NCBI GenBank assembly: GCA_028820945.1
Contig: JAPPHW010000362.1
Span: 1-15,901, forward strand
DNA: 15,901 nt
Direction of reading: 5' to 3'
From: Defluviicoccus sp.
GTDB lineage: Bacteria; Pseudomonadota; Alphaproteobacteria; MPNO01
Shown here: positions 6,424-15,901 of the stretch, piece by piece
How the letters are laid out: every line of letters begins with the position of its first letter
How positions within the stretch are numbered: position 1 is the first letter of the stretch
The notes under the pieces: model-generated
Databases searched by the model: none
Told to the model about the DNA's origin: nothing
The model's input: the letters and a program-made list of their open reading frames with translations, nothing else
Translations under genes and position numbers: made by a program

Positions 6424-7263
6424 CTAGTGGCCACCAGGGTTCGCTCCCGCGCCCCACAGGTAGATGCAGCAGAACAGGAACAGCCAGACCACGTCGACGA
6501 AGTGCCAGTACCACGCCGCCGCCTCGAAGCCGAAATGGTGGTCCGGCTTGAAGTGGTCTTTGTACGCCCGGAAGAAGCAGACGATCAGGAAGATCGTCCC
6601 GACCAGGACGTGGAATCCGTGGAACCCGGTCGCCATGAAGAACGTGCTCGGATAGATGCCGTCCGAGAAGCCGAAGGCGGCGTGGCTGTACTCATAGGCC
6701 TGCACGCAGGTGAAAAGGATGCCGAGCCCGATGGTCAGGCCCAGCCCCTGGAGGACATGCCGGCGGTTGCCTTCCCTGAGCGCGTGGTGGGCCCAGGTCA
6801 CGGTGACGCCCGACATCAACAGGATCAGCGTGTTCAGGAAGGGCAGATCCCAGGGATCGAAGGTGACGATGTCGGGCGGCGGCCACTGACTCTCGATCGC
6901 TTCCGGCGGGAACAGCCCGGCGTTGAAATAGGCCCAGAACCAGGCGACGAAGAACATCACTTCCGAGGCGATGAACAGCACCATGCCGTAGCGCATGCCG
7001 AGTTGGACGATCGGCGTGTGGTGGCCTTCGAAGGTGGCTTCGCGAATTACGTCGCGCCACCAACCGATCATCGTTATCGCGACCCCGACAAAGCCGAGCG
7101 CCATAAGCCACCAAGAGCCCTCGTGCATGTACCAGACCGCGCCGATGAAGAGCAGTCCGGACGCGGTCGCGCCGATTGCCGGCCAGGGGCTCGGATCGAC
7201 CAGATGGTACGGATGCTTTTGGCCGTGATGGGTGTACTCGGCGGCCGAATCGGCTGGCGCCAT
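6424..7263 (-). CDS. coxC: Cytochrome c oxidase subunit III
   Basis: This 279-residue subunit has seven membrane helices. It stabilises subunit I during turnover and lines the oxygen/proton entry region of the aa3 complex. Family marks are the N-terminal H-P-Y-H-L-V-D-P-S-P-W-P, the G-x-x-L-F-I-x-S-E-type segment (here L-F-I-A-S-E-V-M-F-F-x-A-W-F-W-A-Y-F), G-F-H-G-F-H-V-x-x-G in the fifth to sixth helices, and the C-terminal W-H-F-V-D-V-V-W-L-F-L-F. The length matches full-size alphaproteobacterial subunit III. A GAGAGGGG-type Shine-Dalgarno sequence lies in the 14-base gap after ctaG. The gene is also called ctaE. Confidence 0.97.
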   Translation of the reverse strand: MAPADSAAEYTHHGQKHPYHLVDPSPWPAIGATASGLLFIGAVWYMHEGSWWLMALGFVGVAITMIGWWRDVIREATFEGHHTPIVQLGMRYGMVLFIASEVMFFVAWFWAYFNAGLFPPEAIESQWPPPDIVTFDPWDLPFLNTLILLMSGVTVTWAHHALREGNRRHVLQGLGLTIGLGILFTCVQAYEYSHAAFGFSDGIYPSTFFMATGFHGFHVLVGTIFLIVCFFRAYKDHFKPDHHFGFEAAAWYWHFVDVVWLFLFCCIYLWGAGANPGGH

Positions 7264-7277
7264 AATTTGCCCCTCTC

Positions 7278-7853
7278 TCAGTTGGCGGCGACCCGCGCGG
7301 ATCGCGCGGCGTCGGGCTGCTCCGGTGCGGCGAAAAACGTATAGGACAGCGTGATCGTGGTCACATCGTCCAGATTACGGTCCTTGGCCATTGCGGGATC
7401 GACATAAAACGACACCGGCATATCGACGCTGTCGCCCGCGGCGAGTGTTTGCTCGGTGAAGCAGAAGCATTCCAGCTTCGAGAAATAGGGTCCCGCCTTG
7501 GCCGGGGTCACGTTGAACGTCGCCGTGCCGGTAACCGGCCGGTCGCCGACGTTGCGCGCGCGGTAGAAGGCGAGCTTTTCCTCGCCGAGCCTAACCCTGA
7601 CGCTTCGCTCGACAGGCTGGAACCGCCACGGCAAGGCGGAGTTCACGTCGGCGTTGAACCGGACCTTGACGGAACGCTCGTGCACCTTCGCCGGCGCGCC
7701 GGCCGCGACCTGGGTGGTGCCGCCATAGCCGGTCACCTGGCAGAACCACTGATAGAGTGGCACCGAGGCATAGGCGAGCCCACCCATGCCCGCGACGATG
7801 CCGAGCAGCGCGGCCGCCGTGACCCCGTTCCGCCGGCGGGATGCGCGCGCCAT
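7278..7853 (-). CDS. ctaG: Cytochrome c oxidase assembly protein CtaG (Cox11 family)
   Basis: This 191-residue copper chaperone is anchored by one N-terminal helix (about residues 11-33), with a periplasmic immunoglobulin-like domain that delivers copper to the CuB site of subunit I. The copper-binding C129-F-C131-F motif is present, preceded by G-P-Y-F-S-K-L-E. The conserved juxtamembrane cysteine C38 (F-C-Q-V-T-G-Y-G-G) is also kept, as is the V-D-M-P-V-x-F-x-V-D-P region. It begins one base after the stop of the CoxF-like gene (TAG-G-ATG), so translation is likely coupled. Confidence 0.96.
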   Translation of the reverse strand: MARASRRRNGVTAAALLGIVAGMGGLAYASVPLYQWFCQVTGYGGTTQVAAGAPAKVHERSVKVRFNADVNSALPWRFQPVERSVRVRLGEEKLAFYRARNVGDRPVTGTATFNVTPAKAGPYFSKLECFCFTEQTLAAGDSVDMPVSFYVDPAMAKDRNLDDVTTITLSYTFFAAPEQPDAARSARVAAN

Positions 7854-7854
7854 C

Positions 7855-7980
7855 CTACCATCCCCCCATGCGGACCATCGACATCACGAAGAACAGGGCC
7901 ACGAGCCCAAGCAGCACCGTGAGCATTACGATGTTGCGGGTCCGGCGGCGTTTGTGCAGGTCGCTCAACGGCATTGCCAT
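7855..7980 (-). CDS. CoxF-like single-helix small protein (41 aa)
   Basis: This short gene sits in the gap between ctaB and ctaG. It encodes 41 residues: a basic N-terminus (L-H-K-R-R-R-T-R-N), one hydrophobic helix (about residues 17-36) and a short tail, M-V-R-M-G-G-W. Position and plan match the small CoxF proteins found at this place in alphaproteobacterial cox operons, which are thought to act in oxidase assembly; this one is at the short end of their size range. It starts 4 bases after the ctaB stop and ends 1 base before ctaG. A second ATG at 7974 (giving 39 residues) has better spacing to an AGGA sequence and may be the true start. Confidence 0.75.
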   Translation of the reverse strand: MAMPLSDLHKRRRTRNIVMLTVLLGLVALFFVMSMVRMGGW

Positions 7981-7984
7981 CGTC

Positions 7985-8899
7985 CTATACCGGGCCGGGG
8001 ATGACGCGTTCGACGATCATCGTCGCGAACAGGACGAAGAGATAGAGGATCGAGAAGCCGAACAGCCGCGGCGCGCCGGCAAGATCGCTCGCCCGCCAGA
8101 GTCGCCACGCGAGAACCGCGAACGCGGCGCTCATCGCCGTTGCGACCGCCGCGTAGGCGAGCCCGGTGACGCCCAGGAAAGTGGGAACCAGCGAAACCGG
8201 CAACAGCAGGAGCGAATAGAGCAGGATCTGGCGCTTGGTTTCCTCCGTGCCGGATACCACCGGCAGCATCGGGATGCCGGCGGCGGCGTAATCGCCGCTC
8301 TTGTAAAGCGACAGCGCCCAGAAATGGGGCGGCGTCCACATGAAGATGAGGGCGAACAGGGCGATGCCGCCGAGCCCGATATCGCCGGTCACCGCGGCCC
8401 AGCCGATCATCGGCGGGAACGCGCCGGCCGCTCCGCCGATGACGATGTTCTGCGGCGTCCGCCGCTTGAGCCAGATCGTGTAGACGAAGACGTAGAAGGC
8501 GATGGTGAGCGCCAGCAGCGCCGCCGCCGTCCAGTTGACCGCGAGCGCCATGACGCTGATCGAGCCCACGGCGAGCACCGAGCCGAATCCGAGCGCATCC
8601 CCGGGCATCATCCGGCCGGCGGGAAGCGGACGGCCGCGAGTACGCGCCATCGCCGCGTCGATGTCGCGCTCGTACCACATGTTGATCGCGCCGGCGGCGC
8701 CGGCTCCTACCGCGACGCAGAGCACCGCGATCGCCGCCAGAACCGGGTGGATCGCGCCAGGGGCCAGGACGAGACCGGTGATCGCGGTGAAGACCACGAG
8801 CGACATCACGCGCGGCTTCAGCAGCGCGACGAAATCGCCGATCGGCGGTCCGTCGATCGGGACCGCGCCGGCGGTGAGCTCGATCGGTCTCTGGGCCAC
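7985..8899 (-). CDS. ctaB: Protoheme IX farnesyltransferase (heme O synthase)
   Basis: This 304-residue polytopic membrane enzyme of the UbiA prenyltransferase superfamily attaches a farnesyl group to heme b to make heme O, the precursor of heme A in aa3 oxidase. The first prenyl-diphosphate/Mg2+ motif is N73-M-W-Y-E77-R-D-I-D81, followed by A-R-T-R-G-R-P-L-P-A-G. The conserved L-K-P-R-V near residue 30 and Y-T-I-W-L-K-R-R-T-P-Q-N-I-V-I-G-G-x-A-G-A-F-P-P in the middle are diagnostic of CyoE/CtaB. The start codon is GTG with a weak ribosome binding site, 15 bases after coxA, so it may be made in lower amount than the structural subunits. No heme A synthase gene accompanies it here. Confidence 0.96.
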   Translation of the reverse strand: MAQRPIELTAGAVPIDGPPIGDFVALLKPRVMSLVVFTAITGLVLAPGAIHPVLAAIAVLCVAVGAGAAGAINMWYERDIDAAMARTRGRPLPAGRMMPGDALGFGSVLAVGSISVMALAVNWTAAALLALTIAFYVFVYTIWLKRRTPQNIVIGGAAGAFPPMIGWAAVTGDIGLGGIALFALIFMWTPPHFWALSLYKSGDYAAAGIPMLPVVSGTEETKRQILLYSLLLLPVSLVPTFLGVTGLAYAAVATAMSAAFAVLAWRLWRASDLAGAPRLFGFSILYLFVLFATMIVERVIPGPV

Positions 8900-8914
8900 G
8901 CTCTTCGTCCGCCG

Positions 8915-11378
<2,464 letters not shown>

Positions 11379-11708
11379 TCGTATCCTGTCCCTAACGTCC
11401 ACGGGATGTTCGCCCTTGAGCAGCGAGACGCCTCGGAAACACGCCTGGCGCGGGCAACCCTGCCAAAGGCCCGGAGATGGCCCGATTGATACACAGCACA
11501 GGTTCCGAACACAAGATACCCATGGCCGGACGATTCTAGCGGAATTACGCCGGGCGGTGGGCTTCTTCGACTCGATTCCGGCTTTCGCGGCCTTATGTCG
11601 CAACCCGGATGGCGTTCGGGGTGACAACACGCCCTGTCGACACCATCATATAGCGGAAGACACCGCATTCCCGCGGTCCGGTTCCCGCCGGGCCGCCCTG
11701 GAGGAGCC
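11379..11708. promoter_or_regulatory. Divergent coxB/tldD intergenic region
   Basis: This 330-base spacer must hold the promoter of the cox operon (minus) and of tldD (plus). For coxB, TTGTGT and TATCAA with 17-base spacing (complement of 11509-11514 and 11486-11491) is one candidate; another -10 is TAGAAT (complement of 11533-11538). Either gives a leader longer than 100 bases. For tldD, an AT-rich TATAGC at 11649-11654 could be a -10, but I see no good -35 at the right distance. GGAGG at 11700-11704 is the tldD ribosome binding site. No clear dyad operator or riboswitch was recognised. Confidence 0.5.
11486..11514 (-). promoter_or_regulatory. Candidate promoter for the cox operon
   Basis: On the minus strand TTGTGT (11514-11509) and TATCAA (11491-11486) are 17 bases apart, with a TG dinucleotide next to the -10 side. 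Transcription would start near 11479, about 100 bases before coxB. The match to sigma-70 consensus is only moderate. Confidence 0.3.
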
Positions 11709-13142
11709 ATGGCGGACCTCGCGAAGACCGACGAACTTTTCTTCGGCCGAACCGGCCTCGACCGCGACAGGGTGGAGGCCATCGTGGCCGACGCACTCGC
11801 CGATTCCGACGACGGCGAGTTGTTCCTCGAATACCGGCAATCCGAAGGTCTCGGATTCGACGACGGCAGGCTGAAAACCGCCTCGTTCGACACGACCCAG
11901 GGATTCGGCCTTCGCGCGGTCGCGGACGAGGCGACCGGCTACGCGCACGCGGCCGAGCTGTCGGAGGCGGCGATCGAGCGTGCCGCGACGACGGTAAAGG
12001 CGGTCGGCTCGGGCCATAGCGGCACGATGGGCGAAGGCCCCGCCTCGACCAACACGGCGCTCTATGCCGAGGACAATCCGCTCAACGAGATCCCGTTCGA
12101 ACGCAAGGTCGCCCTGCTCCAGGAAATAGACGCCTACGCCCGCGGCCTCGACCCCCGCGTCGTTCAGGTGGTCGCATCGATCGTGGGCGAGTGGCAGGCG
12201 ATACAGATCGTCCGCGCCGACGGCCGCCGGGCGGCCGATATACGTCCCCTGGTGCGGCTCAACGTTTCCGTCGTGGCGGCGGAAGGCGAGCGCATGGAAA
12301 CCGGCGGACACGGGGTCGGCGGACGGACCTCCTACACCGCCTATTTCGCCGAGCACGCCTGGAAGGCGCAGGTCGACGAGGCGTACCGGCAAGCGTTGGT
12401 CAATCTGGAATCCGTCCCCGCGCCGGCTGGCGAAATGCCCGTCGTGCTGGGACCGGGATGGCCCGGCATCCTGCTCCACGAGGCGATCGGCCACGGGCTC
12501 GAAGGCGACTTCAACCGCAAGAAGACATCGGCATTCTCGGGCCTTTTGGGCGAACGGATCGCTTCGCCGGGCGTGACCGTCGTCGACGACGGGACCATCT
12601 CCGACCGGCGCGGCTCGCTCAGCATCGACGACGAGGGGACGCCGACCCAGAACACCGTGCTGATCGAGGACGGGATCCTGGCCGGCTACATGCAGGACCG
12701 CATGAACGCACGGCTGATGGGCGCCCGGCCGACCGGAAACGGACGGCGCGAGAGCTTCGCGCATTCGCCGATGCCGCGCATGACCAACACCTACATGCTG
12801 TCGGGCGACAAGTCGCCGGAGGAAATCGTCGCCGCGGTCCCGAAGGGTCTCTACGCCGTCAATTTCGGCGGCGGACAGGTCGACATCACCTCGGGCAAGT
12901 TCGTCTTCAGCGCGTCCGAGGCCTACCTGATCGAGGACGGCGCCATCGGCGCGCCGGTCAAGGGCGCGACGCTGATCGGCAACGGCCCGGACGCCCTGAC
13001 CCGGGTGAAGATGGTGGGCAACGACATGAGCCTCGACCCCGGCGTCGGGACCTGCGGCAAGGAGGGCCAGGGCGTCCCGGTCGGCGTCGGGCAGCCGACG
13101 CTCCTGATCGACAACCTGACGGTCGGCGGCACCGCGGCCTGA
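11709..13142 (+). CDS. tldD: TldD family metalloprotease
   Basis: This 477-residue cytoplasmic protease subunit, with its partner TldE (PmbA), forms a heterodimer that degrades small unfolded peptides and processes some ribosomally made peptides such as microcins and CcdA. The active-site zinc motif is present as H257-E258-A-I-G-H262-G-L-E, and the C-terminal cysteine ligand as G-T-C449-G-K-E-G-Q. The length agrees with TldD (about 480) rather than TldE, which lacks the zinc motif. No tldE is in the window. The ATG at 11709 is preceded by GGAGG 4 bases away. tldD beside coxB is a common alphaproteobacterial arrangement without known functional meaning. Its stop codon directly abuts that of gshA. 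Confidence 0.96.
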   Translation: MADLAKTDELFFGRTGLDRDRVEAIVADALADSDDGELFLEYRQSEGLGFDDGRLKTASFDTTQGFGLRAVADEATGYAHAAELSEAAIERAATTVKAVGSGHSGTMGEGPASTNTALYAEDNPLNEIPFERKVALLQEIDAYARGLDPRVVQVVASIVGEWQAIQIVRADGRRAADIRPLVRLNVSVVAAEGERMETGGHGVGGRTSYTAYFAEHAWKAQVDEAYRQALVNLESVPAPAGEMPVVLGPGWPGILLHEAIGHGLEGDFNRKKTSAFSGLLGERIASPGVTVVDDGTISDRRGSLSIDDEGTPTQNTVLIEDGILAGYMQDRMNARLMGARPTGNGRRESFAHSPMPRMTNTYMLSGDKSPEEIVAAVPKGLYAVNFGGGQVDITSGKFVFSASEAYLIEDGAIGAPVKGATLIGNGPDALTRVKMVGNDMSLDPGVGTCGKEGQGVPVGVGQPTLLIDNLTVGGTAA

Positions 13143-14507
13143 TCAGTAGGCGAATTCTTCGAACACCCGGTCGATATCGCCTGCCCACGCCCCGTGATAG
13201 CGCTCGAGCTTGTGCTCGGCCGGGCACGAGCCGCGGCGGACGATGTCGTCGAGGATGCTTAGATAGCCGGTCTCGTTGTCGCCGACCCGGTCCAGCCGGG
13301 CGCGGGCGCGCAGCCCGTCATGGGCGATCCGCAGGACTTCGCGCGCGACATCGAGCAGCGTGCCGTCCCGGAACGGCGTCTTGAGGGCGCGGATCGAGGT
13401 TTCATGCCTGAGTCTGTGGTGTTCCTCGACCGTCCAGTCGGCGATCAGCTCGTAAGCGGCGTCGAGCGCGTTCCCGTCATAGAGCAGCCCGACCCATAGG
13501 GCGGGTAACGCGCAGAGCCGCCGCCACGGCCCGCCGTCGGCGCCGCGCATCTCGATATAGCGCTTGAGCCGGACCTCCGGGAACAACGTCGTCAGATGGT
13601 CCGCCCAGTCCGACATCATCGGTTTCTCGCCGGGCCGCGCCGGCAGGCGGCCGTCGAGGAAATCCCGGAACGACTGACCGCTCGCGTCGATATAGGCGCC
13701 GTCGCGGTAGACGAAATACATCGGCACGTCGAGCACGTAATCGACGTAACGCTCGAAACTCATCCCGTCCTCGAACACGAAGGGAAGGATGCCGCAGCGG
13801 TCGGGATCGGTGTCCTCCCAGACATGGCTGCGATAGGAGTAGTAGCCGCTGGGCTTCCCCTCGACGAACGGCGAGTTCGCGAAGAGAGCCGTGGCGACCG
13901 GCTGGAGCGCCAGGCCCACCCGCATCTTGCGCACCATGTCGAACTCGGACTCGAAATCGAGGTTCACCTGCACCGTGCAGGTGCGGACCATCATGTCGAG
14001 ACCGAGCGAACCCTTCTTGGGCATGTAGTCGCGCATGATCTTGTAGCGGCCCTTGGGCATCCAGGGGATATCGTCCCGCTTTGCGCGGGGATGGAAGCCC
14101 AGCCCGACCAACCCGACACCGAGCTCGCCGGCGACCTCCTTGACCTCGGCGAGATGGGTATGCACCTCGTCGCAGGTCTGGTGGATCGTCTCCAGCGGCG
14201 CGCCGGACAGTTCGAGCTGCCCGCCGGGCTCGAGCGAGATGTTGCAGTCCGATTTCGCGAGCGCGATCGGGTTGCCGTTCTCCAGGACCGGTTCCCAGCC
14301 GAAACGCTGCAGGCCTTCGAGCAGCGCACGGATGCCCCGCGGCCCCTCGTAAGGTACGGATTCGAGCGTTTCGAGGTGGAAGACGAATTTTTCGTGTTCG
14401 GTGCCGATCCGCCAGTCTTCCGGAGACTTGCAACCTTGCTCCAAAAACTCGATCAGCTGGCGCCGGTCCTCGATGGGCGCGCCCTGGCTTGTGGGAGGTG
14501 CGGCCAT
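13143..14507 (-). CDS. gshA: Glutamate-cysteine ligase (proteobacterial/plant type)
   Basis: This 454-residue enzyme joins glutamate and cysteine with ATP, the first step of glutathione synthesis. It belongs to the group shared by alphaproteobacteria and plants (about 450 residues), distinct from the E. coli GshA type. Marks are the N-terminal W-R-I-G-T-E-H-E-K-F (residues 32-41) carrying metal- and ATP-binding glutamates, the E-P-G-G-Q-x-E-L-S-G-A segment, M-x-R-T-C-T-V-Q-V-N-L-D and the Y-I-E-M-R-G-A-D motif. A GGGAGAG-type ribosome binding site lies in the 13-base gap after rsmE, so the two genes are likely co-transcribed. Confidence 0.95.
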   Translation of the reverse strand: MAAPPTSQGAPIEDRRQLIEFLEQGCKSPEDWRIGTEHEKFVFHLETLESVPYEGPRGIRALLEGLQRFGWEPVLENGNPIALAKSDCNISLEPGGQLELSGAPLETIHQTCDEVHTHLAEVKEVAGELGVGLVGLGFHPRAKRDDIPWMPKGRYKIMRDYMPKKGSLGLDMMVRTCTVQVNLDFESEFDMVRKMRVGLALQPVATALFANSPFVEGKPSGYYSYRSHVWEDTDPDRCGILPFVFEDGMSFERYVDYVLDVPMYFVYRDGAYIDASGQSFRDFLDGRLPARPGEKPMMSDWADHLTTLFPEVRLKRYIEMRGADGGPWRRLCALPALWVGLLYDGNALDAAYELIADWTVEEHHRLRHETSIRALKTPFRDGTLLDVAREVLRIAHDGLRARARLDRVGDNETGYLSILDDIVRRGSCPAEHKLERYHGAWAGDIDRVFEEFAY

Positions 14508-14520
14508 GCCCGTCTCTCCC

Positions 14521-15312
14521 CTATGCCCGCGCGGCCGCCGCGGGAACGGGTACGGCCTCCGAGGGGCGCCAATCGCCGATCACCGCCTGCCAGCAGACCA
14601 GGGCCGCGATGGCCGCGGTTTCCGCGCGCAGGAGCCGCGGCCCCAGATCGACGGGGACCACGAAGGGCTGCCGCCGCAGCATCGCCCGCTCTTCCTCGGT
14701 AAAGCCGCCTTCCGGTCCGATCAGCACCGCCCGCGGCACCTCGATTTCATCGTTCCGAACCCCGATCAGGTAATCGGCGATGGGCAGGCCGCGGCCGCTT
14801 TCGTCGCAGAACATGAGCCGCCTGTCGCCCGGCCAGTCGTCCAGCAAATCGGGAAGCCGCGCGGGTTCGCGGGTCTCGGGCACATCGCAGCGCCCGCATT
14901 GCTCGGACGCCTCGATGGCGAGTGCCCTCATGCGCTCCTTCCTGACGCGGCTGACCGAGGTGCGGGCCGTCATGACGGGGATCAGCGCGGAGGCGCCGAG
15001 CTCCACCGCCTTGGTCACCAGAAGGTCGCCCGGCCCGCGTTTCAGCGGCGCGAACAGGAGCCAGAGATCGCTCTCCTCCGGCTGCGGCGCGAGTCGGCGT
15101 TCCATGCGGAGCGCGGCGCTGCGCTTTTCCAGGGCTTCGATCTTGCCCAGCCATTCTCCGTCGCGACCGTTGAACGCGGCCACCGCGTCGCCCGGTCCGA
15201 GCCGCATGACATCCCTGAGGTAATGCGTCCGGTCGCGGTCGAGCGCGACGGCCGCGCCGCTCGCGAGCGTCTGGTCGAGGTATAGCCGGACTTGCGGAAC
15301 CTCTGGCTGCAT
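14521..15312 (-). CDS. rsmE: 16S rRNA (uracil(1498)-N(3))-methyltransferase
   Basis: This 263-residue SPOUT-class methyltransferase uses S-adenosylmethionine to methylate U1498 of 16S rRNA in the assembled 30S subunit. It has an N-terminal PUA-like domain (H-Y-L-R-D-V-M-R-L at 30-38) and the trefoil-knot SAM site: L-I-G-P-E-G-G-F-T-x-E-E (197-208) and L-G-P-R-L-L-R-A-E-T-A (223-233). A-I-E-A-S-E-Q-C-G-R (132-141) is also diagnostic. The reading frame is open to 15864, but only the ATG at 15312 fits the family; the longer frame is antisense to ubiA. The start has no strong Shine-Dalgarno sequence. The alanine-rich tail after residue 250 is slightly longer than usual. Confidence 0.95.
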   Translation of the reverse strand: MQPEVPQVRLYLDQTLASGAAVALDRDRTHYLRDVMRLGPGDAVAAFNGRDGEWLGKIEALEKRSAALRMERRLAPQPEESDLWLLFAPLKRGPGDLLVTKAVELGASALIPVMTARTSVSRVRKERMRALAIEASEQCGRCDVPETREPARLPDLLDDWPGDRRLMFCDESGRGLPIADYLIGVRNDEIEVPRAVLIGPEGGFTEEERAMLRRQPFVVPVDLGPRLLRAETAAIAALVCWQAVIGDWRPSEAVPVPAAAARA

Positions 15313-15353
15313 CGAATACAAAGCCACCGTCGAAGGGAAAAGCCGGTGCCGAT

Positions 15354-15359
15354 ATAATC
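15354..15359 (+). promoter_or_regulatory. Consensus -10 element upstream of ubiA
   Basis: TATAAT is a perfect sigma-70 -10 hexamer in an otherwise GC-rich 66-base spacer between rsmE and ubiA. No good -35 is present at 16-18 bases. Transcription from it would start near 15366 and leave a leader of about 13 bases before the ubiA ATG, with GGAG (15365-15368) almost at its 5' end. The flanking CGATATAATCG is near-palindromic and could serve rsmE as well. Confidence 0.4.
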
Positions 15360-15378
15360 GGGCCGGAGCCAAAGAGCA

Positions 15379-15901
15379 ATGTCGGGCATCGACGATACCG
15401 CCGCGAGCGACATCCCCAAGGGCAGGTGGGTCGATCGGCTGCTTCCCGCCGCGGCGCGCCCCTATGCCCGGCTCGCGCGCCTCGACCGCCCGATCGGAAC
15501 CTGGCTGCTGCTGTTCCCGTGCTGGTGGTCGATCGCCTTCGCCTCGCCGCAGCCGCTCTCGAGCGAGAGCCTGATCCTGTTCGCGACGTTCGGCATCGGC
15601 GCGCTTGTGATGCGCGGCGCCGGCTGCACGTTCAACGACATCTGCGACCGCGACTTCGACGCCCAGGTCGCCCGCACCCGCGACCGTCCGCTGCCGAGCG
15701 GCCAGGTCACGGTGCGGGGGGCGGTCGCCTTTCTCGCCGTCCTTCTCGTCGCGGGGCTCGCGATCCTGCTCACCCTCAAGCCCTTTGCCATTGCGGTGGG
15801 CGCGGCGTCCCTGGTCCTGGTCTTCACCTACCCGCTGAGCAAACGGGTGACCTACTGGCCGCAATTCGTGCTCGGCCTCGCGTTCAACTGGGGCGCCCTG
15901 C
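15379..15901 (+). CDS. ubiA: 4-hydroxybenzoate polyprenyltransferase (3' end outside window)
   Basis: The first 174 codons are visible. UbiA attaches a polyprenyl chain to 4-hydroxybenzoate in the inner membrane, an early committed step in ubiquinone synthesis. The segment R-L-D-R-P-I-G-T-W-L-L-L-F-P-C-W-W (34-50) and the Mg2+/prenyl-diphosphate motif N86-D87-I-C-D90-R-D-F-D94, followed by R-T-R-D-R-P-L-P-S-G (99-108), are characteristic of UbiA rather than of CtaB or other superfamily members. At least three membrane helices are seen. Full-length homologues have about 290-320 residues, so roughly 40% is missing to the right. GGAG at 15365-15368 may be the ribosome binding site, 10 bases from the ATG. 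It diverges from rsmE. Confidence 0.93.
   Translation, partial: MSGIDDTAASDIPKGRWVDRLLPAAARPYARLARLDRPIGTWLLLFPCWWSIAFASPQPLSSESLILFATFGIGALVMRGAGCTFNDICDRDFDAQVARTRDRPLPSGQVTVRGAVAFLAVLLVAGLAILLTLKPFAIAVGAASLVLVFTYPLSKRVTYWPQFVLGLAFNWGAL

Noticed and set aside
6061..7344. Plus-strand open frame opposite coxC and DUF983
   Set aside because: Low-complexity charged translation, antisense to a clear subunit III.
11379..11630. 84-residue N-terminal extension of CoxB
   Set aside because: It lies before a proper signal peptide and start codon and would bury the signal sequence; the frame is merely open through the leader.
15313..15864. N-terminal extension of rsmE to 15864
   Set aside because: The extension is antisense to ubiA, is Arg/Glu-rich, and would more than double the N-terminal region of a family with about 240-260 residues.

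Overview
The window is GC-rich (two 60-base stretches counted by hand gave 72% in coding DNA and 50-60% in the gene-poor stretches) and densely coding. The layout is that of an alphaproteobacterial chromosome. The strongest sign is the cytochrome aa3 gene order coxB-coxA-ctaB-coxF-like-ctaG-coxC-DUF983-surf1, with tldD divergent from coxB and a gshA-rsmE/ubiA block beyond it. A member of the Rhodospirillales or a related lineage is plausible, but I cannot name the species.

Left part (1-3829). The window opens with the first 12 codons of a minus-strand gene that starts with GTG and has a good ribosome binding site. Next, on the plus strand, come an MFS transporter (161-1402), an NnrU-family membrane protein (1648-2205) and a concentrative nucleoside transporter of the CNT/NupC family (2582-3829). 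Two gene-poor spacers (1403-1647 and 2206-2581) separate these. The first has a large inverted repeat and, on the minus strand, a stretch resembling a decayed piece of a glutathione S-transferase. The second has a hairpin and a likely promoter for the nucleoside transporter.

Middle part (11378 down to 3818, all minus strand). This is one compact operon of nine genes. CoxB, CoxA and CoxC are the core subunits of an aa3-type cytochrome c oxidase. CtaB makes heme O. CtaG delivers copper to the CuB centre. Surf1 assists heme a insertion. A 41-residue CoxF-like membrane peptide and a DUF983 zinc-ribbon membrane protein are probably further assembly or accessory factors. The last gene, an M32 metallocarboxypeptidase, is translationally coupled to surf1 although it has no known part in oxidase biogenesis. 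Heme A synthase (ctaA) is not in the window and must be encoded elsewhere if the enzyme is truly aa3.

Right part (11709-15901). The metalloprotease gene tldD (plus) diverges from coxB across a 330-base spacer and converges on gshA (glutamate-cysteine ligase, minus); their stop codons abut with no spacer. rsmE (16S rRNA m3U1498 methyltransferase) lies just upstream of gshA in the same orientation. ubiA (4-hydroxybenzoate polyprenyltransferase, ubiquinone synthesis) diverges from rsmE and runs off the window's right edge. UbiA and the oxidase fit one picture: an aerobic, ubiquinone-based respiratory chain.

I found no RNA genes, CRISPR arrays, insertion sequences or prophage genes. Nothing here is clearly a new system. 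The best second looks are the altered nucleobase-binding motif in the CNT transporter, the CoxF-like microprotein, the GST-like remnant and the carboxypeptidase attached to the cox operon.
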